Assembly (NCBI RefSeq): GCF_030816505.1
Contig: NZ_JAUSYB010000001.1
Span: forward strand, 1-64,000
Direction of reading: 5' to 3'
DNA length: 64,000 bases
From: Microbacterium sp. W4I20
GTDB taxonomy: Bacteria; Actinomycetota; Actinomycetes; Actinomycetales; Microbacteriaceae
The position numbers and the translations under genes were made by a program. Under the pieces are notes generated by a model. That model saw only the letters and a list, made by a program, of their open reading frames with translations. It was not told where the DNA came from and searched no databases. Below, in pieces: positions 1 through 14,444 of the stretch (position 1 is its first letter; each line of letters begins with the position of its first letter).

Positions 1-138
1 GGGTGAGAATTCCTTTGGATCAAAGACCAACCTCCTTGTGGGGTTGGCATTCGGATGAAGTCAGCAATGATGTCATCTCTTTGGTCAGCATCAAACTCGC
101 TGCGTCACCGTTTTCCCGGTGGGGTATGCATTTCTTTT
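1..138 (+). other. rRNA operon leader (16S upstream region)
   Basis: No protein gene is supported here. The stretch lies directly before the 16S gene and contains a small inverted repeat (CCAACC at 27-32 against GGTTGG at 42-47) and a T-rich tract at 131-140. It is probably transcribed leader and processing sequence of the rRNA operon. The promoters are probably outside the window, because no convincing -35/-10 pair is visible. Confidence 0.5.
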
Positions 139-5186
<5,048 letters not shown>

Positions 5187-5290
5187 CCGTTTGTTGGTGC
5201 TACGCGTCCACTGAGTGGTTCTCGATGTACGGTCGAGAACCGCATGACAACATTGATTTTGTTATGTGTTTTGGTTGAAACATCAATAGT
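5187..5290 (+). other. 23S-5S spacer with processing stalk arm
   Basis: The spacer holds the downstream arm (5203-5223) of the pre-23S stalk that pairs with 1942-1962. Overlapping it is a local 9-bp hairpin, GGTTCTCGA at 5217-5225 against TCGAGAACC at 5233-5241. The two structures compete for 5217-5223, so they cannot coexist. Confidence 0.6.
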
Positions 5291-5408
5291 GTTTCGGCGG
5301 CCATAGCGTGAGGGAAACGCCCGGTTACATTCCGAACCCGGAAGCTAAGCCTCACAGCGCCGATGGTACTGCAGGGGGGACCCTGTGGGAGAGTAGGACA
5401 CCGCCGGA
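5291..5408 (+). rRNA. rrf: 5S ribosomal RNA
   Basis: The sequence contains the conserved CCCGGTTACATTCCGAACCC core and complementary termini (GTTTCGGCGG at the 5' end against the CCGCCGGAC region at the 3' end). The length is about 117 nt. It is the last gene of the rRNA operon and is followed at once by a terminator. Confidence 0.95.
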
Positions 5409-5420
5409 CTTCTTTTAGAC

Positions 5421-5452
5421 AAAATGGCCACCCAACGCTGGGTGGCCATTTT
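5421..5452 (+). terminator. rRNA operon intrinsic terminator
   Basis: A perfect 14-bp stem (AAAATGGCCACCCA at 5421-5434 and its complement at 5439-5452) with a 4-nt loop lies 12 nt after 5S. The flanking A and T tracts are part of the stem. Confidence 0.9.
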
Positions 5453-5478
5453 GCGTTTATACGAGAACAGGGAGCATC

Positions 5479-7449
5479 ATGCCGGAAGAAGAAGAGCGCC
5501 GTCCGCGTCGCAATGACGATGGTGGATCGCGCGGTCAGCGTCCTTCCGGCGGTCGCCCCGCATACAACCGCGACAGCGCGCCTCGCCGCGAGGGCGGCGG
5601 TTACAACCGCGACTCTGCCCCTCGTCGTGAGGGCGGCGGTTACAACCGCGATTCCGCTCCGCGTCGCGATGGTGACAGCCGCTCTGGCGGCGCTCCGCGT
5701 CGTGAGGGCGGCGGTTACAACCGCGACAACGCTCCGCGTCGCGACGGTGACAACCGGTCGGGCGGCGCTCCGCGTCGTGAGGGCGGCGGTTACAACCGCG
5801 ACAGCGCTCCGCGTCGCGAAGGTGGCTACAACCGGGACTCCGCTCCCCGCCGTGAAGGTGGCGGGTACAACCGAGACTCTGCTCCGCGTCGCGAGGGCGA
5901 CAACCGCTCCGGCGGCGCTCCGCGTCGCGAAGGCGGCTACAACCGGGACTCCGCTCCCCGTCGCGAGGGCGGCGGCTACAACCGGGACTCCGCTCCCCGT
6001 CGCGAGGGCGGCGGCTACAACCGGGACTCTGCTCCGCGTCGCGAGGGTGGCGGGTACAACCGTGACTCTGCACCGCGTCGTGAAGGTGGCGGGTATAACC
6101 GTGACTCTGCTCCGCGTCGTGAAGGTGGCGGGTACAACCGTGACTCTGCTCCGCGTCGCGAGGGTGGTGGGTACAACCGTGACTCCGCTCCGCGTCGCGA
6201 GGGCGACAACCGCTCCGGCTCCGCTCCGCGTCGTGAGGGTGGCGGGTACAACCGCGACTCTGCACCGCGTCGTGAGGGTGGCGGGTACAACCGGGACTCT
6301 GCCCCGCGTCGTGAGGGTGGCGGGTACAACCGCGACTCTGCACCGCGTCGTGAGGGTGGCGGGTACAACCGCGACTCCGCTCCTCGTCGCGACGGCGACA
6401 ACCGCTCTGGTGACCGCGCTCCCCGTCGTGAAGGCGGTTTCGATCGCGACCGCGCGCCGCGTCGCGACGCCGACAGCGATCGCTCGCGTTCCTACCCGCA
6501 GCGCGGGGGTGCCGGCCGTGAGCGTCCGGTGCAGGCGTCGGACGATCGTCCCCGCTTCAACGACCCGCACATTCCCGATGAGGTCACCGCACGCGATCTG
6601 CACACGTCCGCGCGCAACGAGCTCAAGACGCTGAGCAAGGAGAATGCCGAGCTCGTCGCTCGACACCTCGCCATGGCTTCTCGTCTCATCGACGAGGACC
6701 CCGCGCTCGCTCACGAGCACGCACTGGCGGCCTCGCGTCGCGCCGGGCGTATCGCGATCGTCCGGGAGACTCTCGGCATCACCGCCTACGCGACCGAGGA
6801 CTTCGCGCTCGCACTTCGCGAGCTGCGCACGTACCGGCGCATCTCCGGCAAGGACGACCAGATCGCTCTCATGGTCGACAGCGAGCGGGGGATCGGGCGG
6901 CCGGACCGCGCGCTCGAGACCGGACGCGCCGTCGACCGTTCGACGCTCGCGACGCCCGTCCGCGTCGCGCTCGCGATCGCGATGTCGGGCGCCCGTCTCG
7001 ACCAGGGAGACCTCGAGCTTGCTCTCGGTGAACTGGAGATCCCCGAGCTGGATCCTGACCGCGCCTTCGAGTGGAGTCCCTCGCTGTTCGCCGCTCGCGC
7101 CGCCGTGCTCGAAGACCTCGGACGCGACGAAGAGGCTGCGTTCTGGGCTCATCGTTCCGAGGTCGCTGCCGAAGCCCTGGGCGTCGACGAGGCCGGCGAT
7201 GAGGAGATCATCATCGAGGACGGCATGATCGAGGGCGAGTTCGACGACGAGGACGACGAGCCCGAAACGGACGATGATTCGGATGCCGCTGCGTCCGATG
7301 ACCTGGCCGTCGACGAGTCGGCGCTCGAGGATCCTGTGCCTGACGCCCCTGTCGACGAGCCGACGGTTGAAGACGAGGTGCGCGAGCTCCTCGGCGAAGA
7401 CGACGACGAACCCGAGGACGAGTCCGGAGAGCCGGAGCAGGAGGCGTAA
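5479..7449 (+). CDS. Repeat-rich YNRD/APRR protein with TPR-like C-terminal region
   Basis: The product has 656 residues in three parts. Residues 29-315 hold 18 copies of the element YNRDSAPRR, joined by RREGGG or DNRSG linkers and very rich in Arg, Gly, Asp and Tyr. Residues about 366-570 are alpha-helical and TPR-like, with paired Ala-rich helices. Residues 573-656 form a strongly acidic tail. The start is supported by GGAG 8 nt upstream of the ATG. I do not know the function. Arg/Tyr/Gly-rich disordered segments often bind RNA, and the gene lies directly after the rRNA operon, but a link to RNA is inference. Proteins with the same helical region are commonly annotated as tetratricopeptide or primosomal proteins in Microbacteriaceae. 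The next gene follows without a gap. Confidence 0.85.
   Translation: MPEEEERRPRRNDDGGSRGQRPSGGRPAYNRDSAPRREGGGYNRDSAPRREGGGYNRDSAPRRDGDSRSGGAPRREGGGYNRDNAPRRDGDNRSGGAPRREGGGYNRDSAPRREGGYNRDSAPRREGGGYNRDSAPRREGDNRSGGAPRREGGYNRDSAPRREGGGYNRDSAPRREGGGYNRDSAPRREGGGYNRDSAPRREGGGYNRDSAPRREGGGYNRDSAPRREGGGYNRDSAPRREGDNRSGSAPRREGGGYNRDSAPRREGGGYNRDSAPRREGGGYNRDSAPRREGGGYNRDSAPRRDGDNRSGDRAPRREGGFDRDRAPRRDADSDRSRSYPQRGGAGRERPVQASDDRPRFNDPHIPDEVTARDLHTSARNELKTLSKENAELVARHLAMASRLIDEDPALAHEHALAASRRAGRIAIVRETLGITAYATEDFALALRELRTYRRISGKDDQIALMVDSERGIGRPDRALETGRAVDRSTLATPVRVALAIAMSGARLDQGDLELALGELEIPELDPDRAFEWSPSLFAARAAVLEDLGRDEEAAFWAHRSEVAAEALGVDEAGDEEIIIEDGMIEGEFDDEDDEPETDDDSDAAASDDLAVDESALEDPVPDAPVDEPTVEDEVRELLGEDDDEPEDESGEPEQEA
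5563..6424 (+). repeat. In-frame tandem array of ~39-bp units (YNRDSAPRR repeats)
   Basis: Most units are 39 nt long; some are shortened by one codon or interrupted by a DNRSGG-type spacer. The repeats are highly similar at the DNA level, with mostly synonymous C/T changes. The period is a multiple of three, so copy-number change would keep the reading frame. The array also leaves other frames open on both strands. Confidence 0.9.
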
Positions 7450-8490
7450 GTGGCGCTCTTCTCCCGGAAGCGCCCCGCCGCGTCCACCCCGCTCGATGGC
7501 GTCGACACCGTCCTCGCCGATCTGGATGGGGTCGTCTACGCGGGTCCGGGGGCTCTGCCTCACGCGGTCGACAGCCTGAACCGCGCCGGTGAGTCTGCCC
7601 GCCTGGGCTACATCACCAACAACGCGTCACGGACCGATGCGTCCGTCGCGGCACATCTGAGCAGTCTCGGCCTCGATGTCGCAGCATCCGATGTCGTCAC
7701 CAGTCCGCAGGCCGCCATGCGCCTCCTGGCCACCATGATTCCGCCGCCCGCGACCATCCTGGTGGTGGGCGGCGAGGGCCTGGTCGACGAGGTCACCAAG
7801 GCCGGCTACACCGTCACCCGCAGCGCGGAGGACTCGCCGGATGCCGTCGTGCAGGGCTTCGCGCCCGAGGTGGCGTGGACGGATCTCGCCGAGGCGGCGT
7901 TCGCTCTCAAGCTCCCGGAGGACGCGGGCGGCATACCGTGGATCGCCACGAACACGGACTGGACGATCCCGCGCGAGCGCGGTGTCGCGCCCGGAAACGG
8001 CACGCTGGTGTCGGCCGTGCACACCGCCATCGGCCGCCTCGCGACCGTCGCCGGGAAGCCGGAGGCACCTATCTTCGAAGAGGCGCTCGCCCGGTTCGGC
8101 GCGCAGAAAGCGCTGTTCATCGGCGACCGTCTCGACACCGACATCATGGGCGCGTGCCGGGTCGGCATCGACTCAGTGCTCGTGCTCACCGGCATCGATC
8201 GTCCGAAGCACGTCCTTGCCGCCCCCGAGGGCTCGCGTCCCACGTACATCCTCGGCGACCTGCGTGAACTGCACCAGCCGTACCCCGAAGTCGTCGAGAA
8301 GGACGGTGTCTTCCACGTGAACGGCGCCGCGGTGCGGGTCACCGGCGCGGACGTGGAGATCGTGGCCGAATCGGACGCGCAGATCGATCTGCTGCGCGCC
8401 GGCGCCGCGGCGATCTGGGCCTCCGGCACGCCGGTCTTCGTGCTCCGGGTGCCCGAACGCCTCTATGACGATCCGTTCCACCGTCCCTGA
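7450..8490 (+). CDS. HAD-superfamily hydrolase (NagD / phosphoglycolate phosphatase type)
   Basis: This 346-residue protein has the HAD motif I at residues 24-27 (DLDG, in VLADLDGVVYAG). The cap follows the NagD layout, including GYITNNASR. Motif IV, FIGDRLDTDIMGA, is near residue 220. The family dephosphorylates small phosphate esters such as 2-phosphoglycolate or p-nitrophenyl phosphate; the true substrate cannot be read from sequence. The start is GTG, directly after the stop of the previous gene, with AGGAGG upstream. A C-terminal extension of about 70 residues follows the catalytic core. It belongs to the same transcription unit as the repeat protein and sits before the tlyA-nadK-recN group. 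Confidence 0.9.
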   Translation: MALFSRKRPAASTPLDGVDTVLADLDGVVYAGPGALPHAVDSLNRAGESARLGYITNNASRTDASVAAHLSSLGLDVAASDVVTSPQAAMRLLATMIPPPATILVVGGEGLVDEVTKAGYTVTRSAEDSPDAVVQGFAPEVAWTDLAEAAFALKLPEDAGGIPWIATNTDWTIPRERGVAPGNGTLVSAVHTAIGRLATVAGKPEAPIFEEALARFGAQKALFIGDRLDTDIMGACRVGIDSVLVLTGIDRPKHVLAAPEGSRPTYILGDLRELHQPYPEVVEKDGVFHVNGAAVRVTGADVEIVAESDAQIDLLRAGAAAIWASGTPVFVLRVPERLYDDPFHRP

Positions 8491-8533
8491 CCCTGTCGTC
8501 GTCGTGCCTCCCTCCTCCGTCCGAGGCGCCGCG

Positions 8534-8539
8534 TACAGT
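8534..8539 (+). promoter_or_regulatory. -10 element TACAGT for a leaderless start at 8547
   Basis: TACAGT ends 7 nt before the GTG at 8547, which places the transcription start at or next to the start codon. AGGAG at 8540-8544 is too close to act as a normal ribosome binding site. Confidence 0.5.
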
Positions 8540-8546
8540 AGGAGCT

Positions 8547-8723
8547 GTGACTGATGAGACGACGAGCGCGCCGACCGACGGCCTGTGGAGTCGCCTGCGG
8601 TTGATCGAGGGGCAGCCTCTCGCGGCGCGGGCAGACGCCTACTCTTCGCTGCATGACGAGCTCTCGCGCCGCCTCGACAGCGGAGCCAGGGCCGATCAGC
8701 GGGACGCCTCGGGATCCCGATGA
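8547..8723 (+). CDS. Small 58-residue protein upstream of tlyA
   Basis: A GTG-started frame of 58 residues begins VTDETTSAPTDGLWSRLRLI and ends ASGSR. Its stop overlaps the ATG of tlyA as ATGA, the strict coupling pattern used throughout this block. It is enriched in Leu, Ala, Arg and Asp, with an amphipathic pattern in SSLHDELSRRLDS. I do not recognise a domain. Similar short proteins occur before tlyA in related actinobacteria, as far as I recall. The case rests on the coupled stop/start, the -10 element upstream and typical codon use. Confidence 0.65.
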   Translation: MTDETTSAPTDGLWSRLRLIEGQPLAARADAYSSLHDELSRRLDSGARADQRDASGSR

Positions 8724-9517
8724 CGCGACTCGACGCCGCCCTCGCCGCGCGAGGACTCGCCCGTTCGCGCAGCCATGCAGCCACTCTCATCTCCGACGGT
8801 CTCGTGAGTGTGAACGGCCGGCCGGTCGTGAAGTCGTCCACCCCGGTCGATGACGCCTCCGAGATCACGATCGCGGGTGCCGACCACTACGTCGGGCGCG
8901 CCGCCCACAAGCTCATCGCCGGCCTCGACGGCTTCGACATCCCCGCGGATGGACGTCTCGCGCTCGACATGGGTGCGTCCACCGGCGGCTTCACGCAAGT
9001 GCTCCGCGAACGGGGCGCGCGACGGGTGCTCGCCGTCGATGTCGGGCACGGTCAGCTCGCTCCGGCGATCGCAGCCGACCCCGCGGTCATCGCGGTCGAG
9101 GGCTACAACGTCCGGTACATGACGGCCGAGAACCTCGCCGACGCGACCGGGGAGCGCGAGGCTCCGGACCTGATCGTCGGCGACCTCTCCTTCATCTCGC
9201 TCGAGCTCGTGCTGCCCGCCGTCGCGGCGGTCGCCGCCCAGGCATCCGACATCCTGCTGCTGGTGAAGCCGCAGTTCGAGGTCGGAAGAACGGCGGTGCG
9301 CGGCGGACTCGTCACGGATCCTGCGACACGCGCAGACGCCGTGGCGCGCACGGTGTGGAGCGCCTGGGACACCGGCCTCGGCATGCTCGGCATCCTTCCC
9401 TCCCCGATCCTCGGCACGCACGGCAACGCCGAGTACCTTGTGCACCTCGCGCCGGGGCGGGGCAGCAATCCGACAGAATGGTTGGACAGCATCAATCGAC
9501 TGGCAGGAGGACGATGA
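8720..9517 (+). CDS. tlyA: TlyA family rRNA (cytidine-2'-O)-methyltransferase
   Basis: The protein has 265 residues. An S4 RNA-binding domain covers about residues 1-62 (TRLDAALAARGLARSRSHAA). An FtsJ-like SAM-dependent methyltransferase domain follows, with motif I LDMGASTGGFTQVL and the catalytic-region motif GDLSFISLE. TlyA methylates C1409 in 16S and C1920 in 23S rRNA, which confers sensitivity to capreomycin. The ATG overlaps the stop of the small upstream gene, and its own stop overlaps the ATG of nadK. The length matches the family. Confidence 0.94.
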   Translation: MTRLDAALAARGLARSRSHAATLISDGLVSVNGRPVVKSSTPVDDASEITIAGADHYVGRAAHKLIAGLDGFDIPADGRLALDMGASTGGFTQVLRERGARRVLAVDVGHGQLAPAIAADPAVIAVEGYNVRYMTAENLADATGEREAPDLIVGDLSFISLELVLPAVAAVAAQASDILLLVKPQFEVGRTAVRGGLVTDPATRADAVARTVWSAWDTGLGMLGILPSPILGTHGNAEYLVHLAPGRGSNPTEWLDSINRLAGGR

Positions 9518-10434
9518 ACGCGCGCATGATCCTGGTCGTCGCCCACGCCGGCCGAGTCGAGACCGTGGAAGCCGCACGTCGAGTGATCGGTGCGCTGCGC
9601 GAAGCGGGAGCTCACCCCGTCCTCGCGCCCGATGACCATGACGCCCTGGCTGCCGTCGACGACTTCTTCAGCGACGTCGGCGTGCTCGGGGCGTCCGCGG
9701 ATGCGACCGAGCTGGAGCTGGCGATCGTGCTCGGTGGCGACGGGACGATCCTGCGCGCGGCTGAGCTGGTCCGCGACAGCGGCGCACCCGTGCTCGGCAT
9801 CAACATGGGCCATGTCGGGTTCCTCGCCGAGATCGACCGCGACGACATGGACGACGCGGTGCGCCGGGTGATCGCCCGCGACTACGAGGTCGAGGAGCGT
9901 CTCGCGCTGTCGGTGCGGGTCAAGGATGCTGCCGGCGCCGTCGTCTACGACACCTGGGCGCTCAACGAGGCCACGGTCGAGAAGGCCAGCCGGGAGCGGA
10001 TGATCGAGGTCGTGCTCGAGATCGACGGCCGCCCCCTGTCGAGCTTCGCCTGCGACGGCATGGTCATCTCGACCCCCACCGGATCGACCGCCTACAACTT
10101 CTCTGCCGGGGGACCGGTGATCTGGCCGAGCGTCGAGGCGATCGCCGTGATCCCGCTCTCGGCCCATGCGCTGTTCGCGAAGCCGCTGGTGGTCAGTCCT
10201 GACGCCGCGGTGGCCATCGAGATGCTCGAGCGCACCGACGGCTCCGGCATCCTGTGGTGCGATGGCCGACGCTCACACGATCTGCCGCCCGGCGCCCGCG
10301 TCGTCGTCCGACGGTCCTCCCGTCCGGTGCGCCTGGCGCGCCTGCACCACGCCGCCTTCACCGACCGCCTCGTGCGCAAGTTCCGGCTGCCCGTCGAGGG
10401 ATGGCGCGGCCAGGAACCGGGGAAGACCTCGTGA
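9514..10434 (+). CDS. nadK: NAD kinase
   Basis: The protein has 306 residues and the NAD-kinase signature GGDG at residues 74-77. The conserved [14 protein letters not shown] segment and the NEATVEK nucleotide-binding motif are present. It phosphorylates NAD to NADP. The chosen ATG overlaps the tlyA stop (ATGA). AGGAGG lies only 3 nt before it, so the second Met at 9526 is a possible alternative start. The stop overlaps the GTG of recN. Confidence 0.95.
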   Translation: MNARMILVVAHAGRVETVEAARRVIGALREAGAHPVLAPDDHDALAAVDDFFSDVGVLGASADATELELAIVLGGDGTILRAAELVRDSGAPVLGINMGHVGFLAEIDRDDMDDAVRRVIARDYEVEERLALSVRVKDAAGAVVYDTWALNEATVEKASRERMIEVVLEIDGRPLSSFACDGMVISTPTGSTAYNFSAGGPVIWPSVEAIAVIPLSAHALFAKPLVVSPDAAVAIEMLERTDGSGILWCDGRRSHDLPPGARVVVRRSSRPVRLARLHHAAFTDRLVRKFRLPVEGWRGQEPGKTS

Positions 10435-12123
10435 TCGAGGAGATGCGCTTGCAGGGCCTCGGCGTCATCGCCGACGCTGTCCTGCCGCTGGGCCCCGGGT
10501 TCACGGCCATCACGGGCGAGACCGGTGCGGGCAAGACCATGGTCGTCACGGGACTCGGGCTCCTGCTCGGCGCGCGGGCCGACTCGGGCGCGGTGCGCGC
10601 TGGCTCGGCGCAGGCTTCTGTCGCCGGGGTCTGGATCGTGCCGCAGACGGGCGACGTCGCCGACATCGTCACGGATGCCGGGGGCGAGCTCGAACCTGCG
10701 GGCCAGAACCGGGCTGAGCTGTACGTGTCGCGCACTCTGAGCGCCGAGGGGCGCAGCAGAGCGAGCGTCGGCGGTCGCGCGGCGCCCGCGGGCGTCCTGT
10801 CGGCTCTCGCCGAGGAGCTCGTGGTGGTGCACGGTCAGTCGGAGCAGCTCCGTCTGCGCTCGGCGGCGGCCCAGCGCGATGCGCTCGACCGCTTCGGCGG
10901 CGCACCGGTGGCGACGGCGCTCGGCACCTACGCGGCATCCTTCGCCCGCTGGCGTGCGCTCGACGCCGAGATCACCGAGATCTCCGAGAACCGCGACCGT
11001 CGCGCCGAAGAAGCGGCGCGACTGCGTGAGGCGCTCACGCTCATCGAGGCCACCGCGCCCGAGCCGGGGGAGGACCAGGAGCTCAGTGAACGCGCCGAGC
11101 GCCTGGCGAACTCGGAAGAGCTGCGACTGGCGGCGACCCTCGCGCACGGCGCGCTGTCGAGCGAGGAGGGCGAGCCGGATGCCTCGGCCCTGGTCGCCGA
11201 GGCTCGCCGACTGCTCGAACGGGTCACCGACTCCAAGCTCGCCGAGATCTCCGAGAGCCTCGCCGACATCGGCTACCGCATCGCCGACGTCGCCGGACTC
11301 CTCTCTGCCTACCTCGCCGATCTGGACGAGTCCGGACCGCATGAGCTTGCCGCGGTCGAAGAGCGCCGTGCCGCGCTCGGAACGCTGATCCGCGCGCACG
11401 GCTCGCTCGATGAGGCGCTCACGGTGTGGCAGACCGGATCCGCGCGCCTGGCCGAACTCGACGATGACGGAGAGCGCATCGAGCGGCTGGTGGCGGAGCG
11501 CGACGTCGTGCGTGCCGAACTCGACGAGCACGCGGCGGCTTTGACCGCCGAACGGACGTCCGCGGCTGCCCGCCTCGGCGCGGCCGTCAGCGAAGAACTT
11601 CACGCTCTCGCGATGCCCGATGCCCGTCTCGAGGTCGCGGTCACTCCGGGCACGGAGAGCGCTCACGGCCGCGACGATGTCGCCATTCTGCTCGCTCCGC
11701 ATCCGGGCGCCGAACCGCGCTCCGTCGGGAAGGGCGCATCCGGCGGCGAACTCTCCCGGGTGATGCTGGCGATCGAGGTCGTCATCGCGGGAACCGATCC
11801 CGTGCCGACGTTCGTGTTCGACGAGGTCGACGCCGGCATCGGCGGCGCCGCCGCGATCGAAGTCGGTCGGCGACTCGCCCGACTCGCCGAGAAGTCGCAG
11901 GTCATCGCCGTCACGCACCTCGCGCAGGTCGCCGCCTTCGCGGGCAACCATCTGTCCGTCGTGAAGTCCAATGACGGCGCGGTCACCGCCTCCAGCGTGC
12001 GGGCGCCTGGAGGGTTCGGAGCGAGAGGCCGAGATGGCCCGACTGCTGTCGGGACTCGCGGATTCGGATGCTGCGCTCACCCACGCCCGAGAACTTCTCA
12101 GCCTCGGCACCTCCGACGCCTGA
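10431..12123 (+). pseudogene. recN: DNA repair protein RecN, frameshifted near the 3' end
   Basis: RecN is an SMC-like ATPase acting in double-strand break repair. Walker A (GETGAGKT) is at residues 29-36, then a long coiled-coil middle, the signature [12 protein letters not shown] and Walker [12 protein letters not shown]. The GTG start overlaps the nadK stop. Near 12006 the sequence reads GCGCCTGGAG where GCGCTGGAG would keep the family reading frame. Removing one C restores a normal end (residues [17 protein letters not shown] and onward, stop at 12121-12123) and a 563-residue protein. Without correction the frame runs through into pyrG and looks like a giant fusion. I judge it a sequencing indel more likely than a real mutation. 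Confidence 0.9.
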
Positions 12124-12140
12124 TAGGATCGAAGCCCGTG

Positions 12141-13838
12141 ATGAACTCTTCTTCCGCGGGGCCCCAGAACGACACGACCAAGCACATTTTTGTGACAGGT
12201 GGTGTCGTTTCGTCTTTGGGTAAGGGCCTCACGGCGGCCAGCCTGGGCAACCTCCTCACCGCTCGCGGACTCCGCGTCGTGATGCAGAAGCTCGACCCGT
12301 ACCTGAACGTCGATCCCGGCACGATGAACCCGTTCCAGCACGGCGAGGTGTTCGTCACGGACGACGGCGCCGAGACCGACCTCGACATCGGTCACTACGA
12401 GCGGTTCCTCGACATCAACCTGTCGCAGGCCGCCAACGTCACCACCGGTCAGATCTACTCGCAGGTCATCGCCCGCGAACGGCGCGGCGAGTACCTCGGC
12501 GACACCGTGCAGGTCATCCCGCACATCACCGACGAGATCAAGCGCCGGATGCGCCTGCAGGCCAACGAGGACCCGCGACCCGACGTGATCATCACCGAGG
12601 TCGGCGGCACCGTGGGTGACATCGAGTCCCAGCCGTTCCTCGAGGCCGCCCGTCAGCTCCGTCACGAGCTCGGCCGCGACAGCGTCTTCTTCGTGCACGT
12701 GTCGCTGGTGCCCTTCATGGGCGCCTCCGGGGAGCAGAAGACCAAGCCCACCCAGCACTCGGTCGCAGCCCTCCGCCAGGTCGGCATCCAGCCGGATGCG
12801 CTGGTGCTCCGCAGCGACCGTCCGGTGAGCGCGAGCAATCGCAACAAGATCGCCCTGATGTGCGATGTCGAGGTCGAGGGCGTCATCAACACCGTCGATC
12901 TGCCGAGCATCTACGACATCCCGTCGACGCTCAACGATCAGGGGCTGGACTCCTACATCGTGCGCCGCCTCGGCCTCGACCAGAAGGCCGCGGACGAGGT
13001 CGACTGGACCCGCTGGAGCAAGGTGCTGCACGCCGTGCACAACCCCAAGCACGAGGTCACGATCGGACTCGTCGGCAAGTACATCGATCTCCCCGACGCC
13101 TACCTGTCGGTGACCGAGGCCCTCAAGGCCGGTGGCTTCGCGCAGGAGACCAAGGTCAACATCCGCTGGATCCCGTCCGACCTCTGCGAGACGCCGGAAG
13201 GCGCGCAGGAGCAGCTCGCCGAGCTCGACGGCATCTGCGTGCCCGGCGGCTTCGGCATCCGCGGCATCGAGGGCAAGCTCGGCGCGCTGAAGTTCGCGCG
13301 CGAGCAGGGCATCCCGACGCTGGGGCTCTGCCTCGGCCTGCAGTGCATGGTGATCGAGTACGCGCGCGACATGGCCGGCATCGCCGGAGCCTCGTCGAGC
13401 GAGTTCGACCCGGAGACCTCCGAGCCGGTGATCGCGACCATGGCGGAGCAGATCGAGATCCTCGACGGCGGCGACCTGGGCGGCACCATGCGACTCGGTC
13501 TGTACCAGGCCGCTCTCGCGGAGGGATCCCTCGCTCGCGAGCTCTACGGCACGCCGGAGGCATCCGAGCGCCACCGCCACCGCTACGAGGTCAACAACGC
13601 CTACCGCGATCGTCTGTCCGAGGCCGGCCTGGTCTTCTCCGGCCTGAACCCGGAGCTCGACCTCGTCGAGTACGTCGAGCTGCCGCGCGACGTGCACCCG
13701 TACTACATCGCCACCCAGGCGCACCCCGAGCTGCGCTCGCGTCCCACCGCCCCGCACCCGCTGTTCCGTGGACTCGTCGGCGCAGCGATCGAGCGTCACC
13801 GCGCCAGCGAGCTGTTCGACGTCAGCGCCGATGACTGA
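12141..13838 (+). CDS. pyrG: CTP synthase
   Basis: This 565-residue glutamine-dependent enzyme converts UTP to CTP. The N-terminal synthetase domain carries the P-loop-like segment [17 protein letters not shown]. The class I glutamine amidotransferase domain has the nucleophile Cys in LGLCLGLQ and the His-Glu pair in [11 protein letters not shown]. The ATG at 12141 is directly preceded by an in-frame GTG at 12138, which is an equally possible start; AGGA lies at 12125-12128. The stop overlaps the next gene by 8 nt. Confidence 0.97.
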   Translation: MNSSSAGPQNDTTKHIFVTGGVVSSLGKGLTAASLGNLLTARGLRVVMQKLDPYLNVDPGTMNPFQHGEVFVTDDGAETDLDIGHYERFLDINLSQAANVTTGQIYSQVIARERRGEYLGDTVQVIPHITDEIKRRMRLQANEDPRPDVIITEVGGTVGDIESQPFLEAARQLRHELGRDSVFFVHVSLVPFMGASGEQKTKPTQHSVAALRQVGIQPDALVLRSDRPVSASNRNKIALMCDVEVEGVINTVDLPSIYDIPSTLNDQGLDSYIVRRLGLDQKAADEVDWTRWSKVLHAVHNPKHEVTIGLVGKYIDLPDAYLSVTEALKAGGFAQETKVNIRWIPSDLCETPEGAQEQLAELDGICVPGGFGIRGIEGKLGALKFAREQGIPTLGLCLGLQCMVIEYARDMAGIAGASSSEFDPETSEPVIATMAEQIEILDGGDLGGTMRLGLYQAALAEGSLARELYGTPEASERHRHRYEVNNAYRDRLSEAGLVFSGLNPELDLVEYVELPRDVHPYYIATQAHPELRSRPTAPHPLFRGLVGAAIERHRASELFDVSADD

Positions 13839-14442
13839 CCAGGCGATGACTGACGGGCCGTCGACTGACGCGTTCGCAGAACTCCGCGACGAGTCGTTCG
13901 AGCCGGAGATCCTCCGGAGCGACCTGGCGTACGAGGGCGCGGTCTGGAACGTCCGCGACGACCGCGTGCGGTACGGCGACGGCGAGATCCGGCGGCAGTA
14001 CGTCGCGCACACCGGCGCGGTCGCGATCCTCGCCCTCGACGACCAGGAGCGCGTGCTGCTGATCCAGCAATACCGGCATCCGATCCGTCACCGCGACTGG
14101 GAGCTGCCGGCGGGCCTTCTCGACGTCGAAGGCGAGGAGCCGCTCGAGGCGGCCCGACGCGAGCTCGCCGAGGAAGCGGACCTGGTCGCCGCGCACTGGG
14201 AGCCCCTGGTGTCGTCGTGGACCACGCCCGGCGGCAACGACGAGCTCATCCACGTCTTCCTGGCCACCGGCATCTCGACGACCGATACCGCCCACGACCG
14301 CGAGGACGAGGAGGCCGACATCCGCGTCGAGTGGGTCCCGCTCACCGCCGCCGTCGACGCGGTGCTCGCCGGACGGATGCGCAACGGCATCCTCTCGATC
14401 GGGGTGCTGGCGGCGTCGCAGAGGCTGCGCGACCGGAGCTGA
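13831..14442 (+). CDS. Nudix hydrolase (ADP-ribose pyrophosphatase type)
   Basis: The product has 203 residues. The Nudix region reads [20 protein letters not shown] followed by EADL, so the canonical Gly of REUXEEXGU is Asp here. The surrounding layout ([17 protein letters not shown] before the box) is that of ADP-ribose pyrophosphatases, which split ADP-ribose into AMP and ribose 5-phosphate. Two Met codons, 13831 and 13846, could start it; the first gives an 8-nt overlap with pyrG. xerD follows after 2 nt. Confidence 0.88.
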   Translation: MTDQAMTDGPSTDAFAELRDESFEPEILRSDLAYEGAVWNVRDDRVRYGDGEIRRQYVAHTGAVAILALDDQERVLLIQQYRHPIRHRDWELPAGLLDVEGEEPLEAARRELAEEADLVAAHWEPLVSSWTTPGGNDELIHVFLATGISTTDTAHDREDEEADIRVEWVPLTAAVDAVLAGRMRNGILSIGVLAASQRLRDRS

Positions 14443-14444
14443 CG

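Noticed and set aside
5563..6424. CRISPR-like appearance of regularly spaced repeats
   Set aside because: Units are contiguous, translated and differ mainly at third positions; there are no unique spacers and no cas genes.
5200..7563. Minus-strand frame of 787 codons opposite the repeat protein
   Set aside because: It is open because the 39-bp repeat array has no stop in that phase; it also crosses 5S rRNA and the terminator. Composition is Val/Ala/Thr repeats without domain features.
10092..14012. Minus-strand frame of 1306 codons opposite nadK, recN and pyrG
   Set aside because: Typical antisense shadow in high-G+C DNA; the plus-strand genes have clear family motifs and coupled starts.
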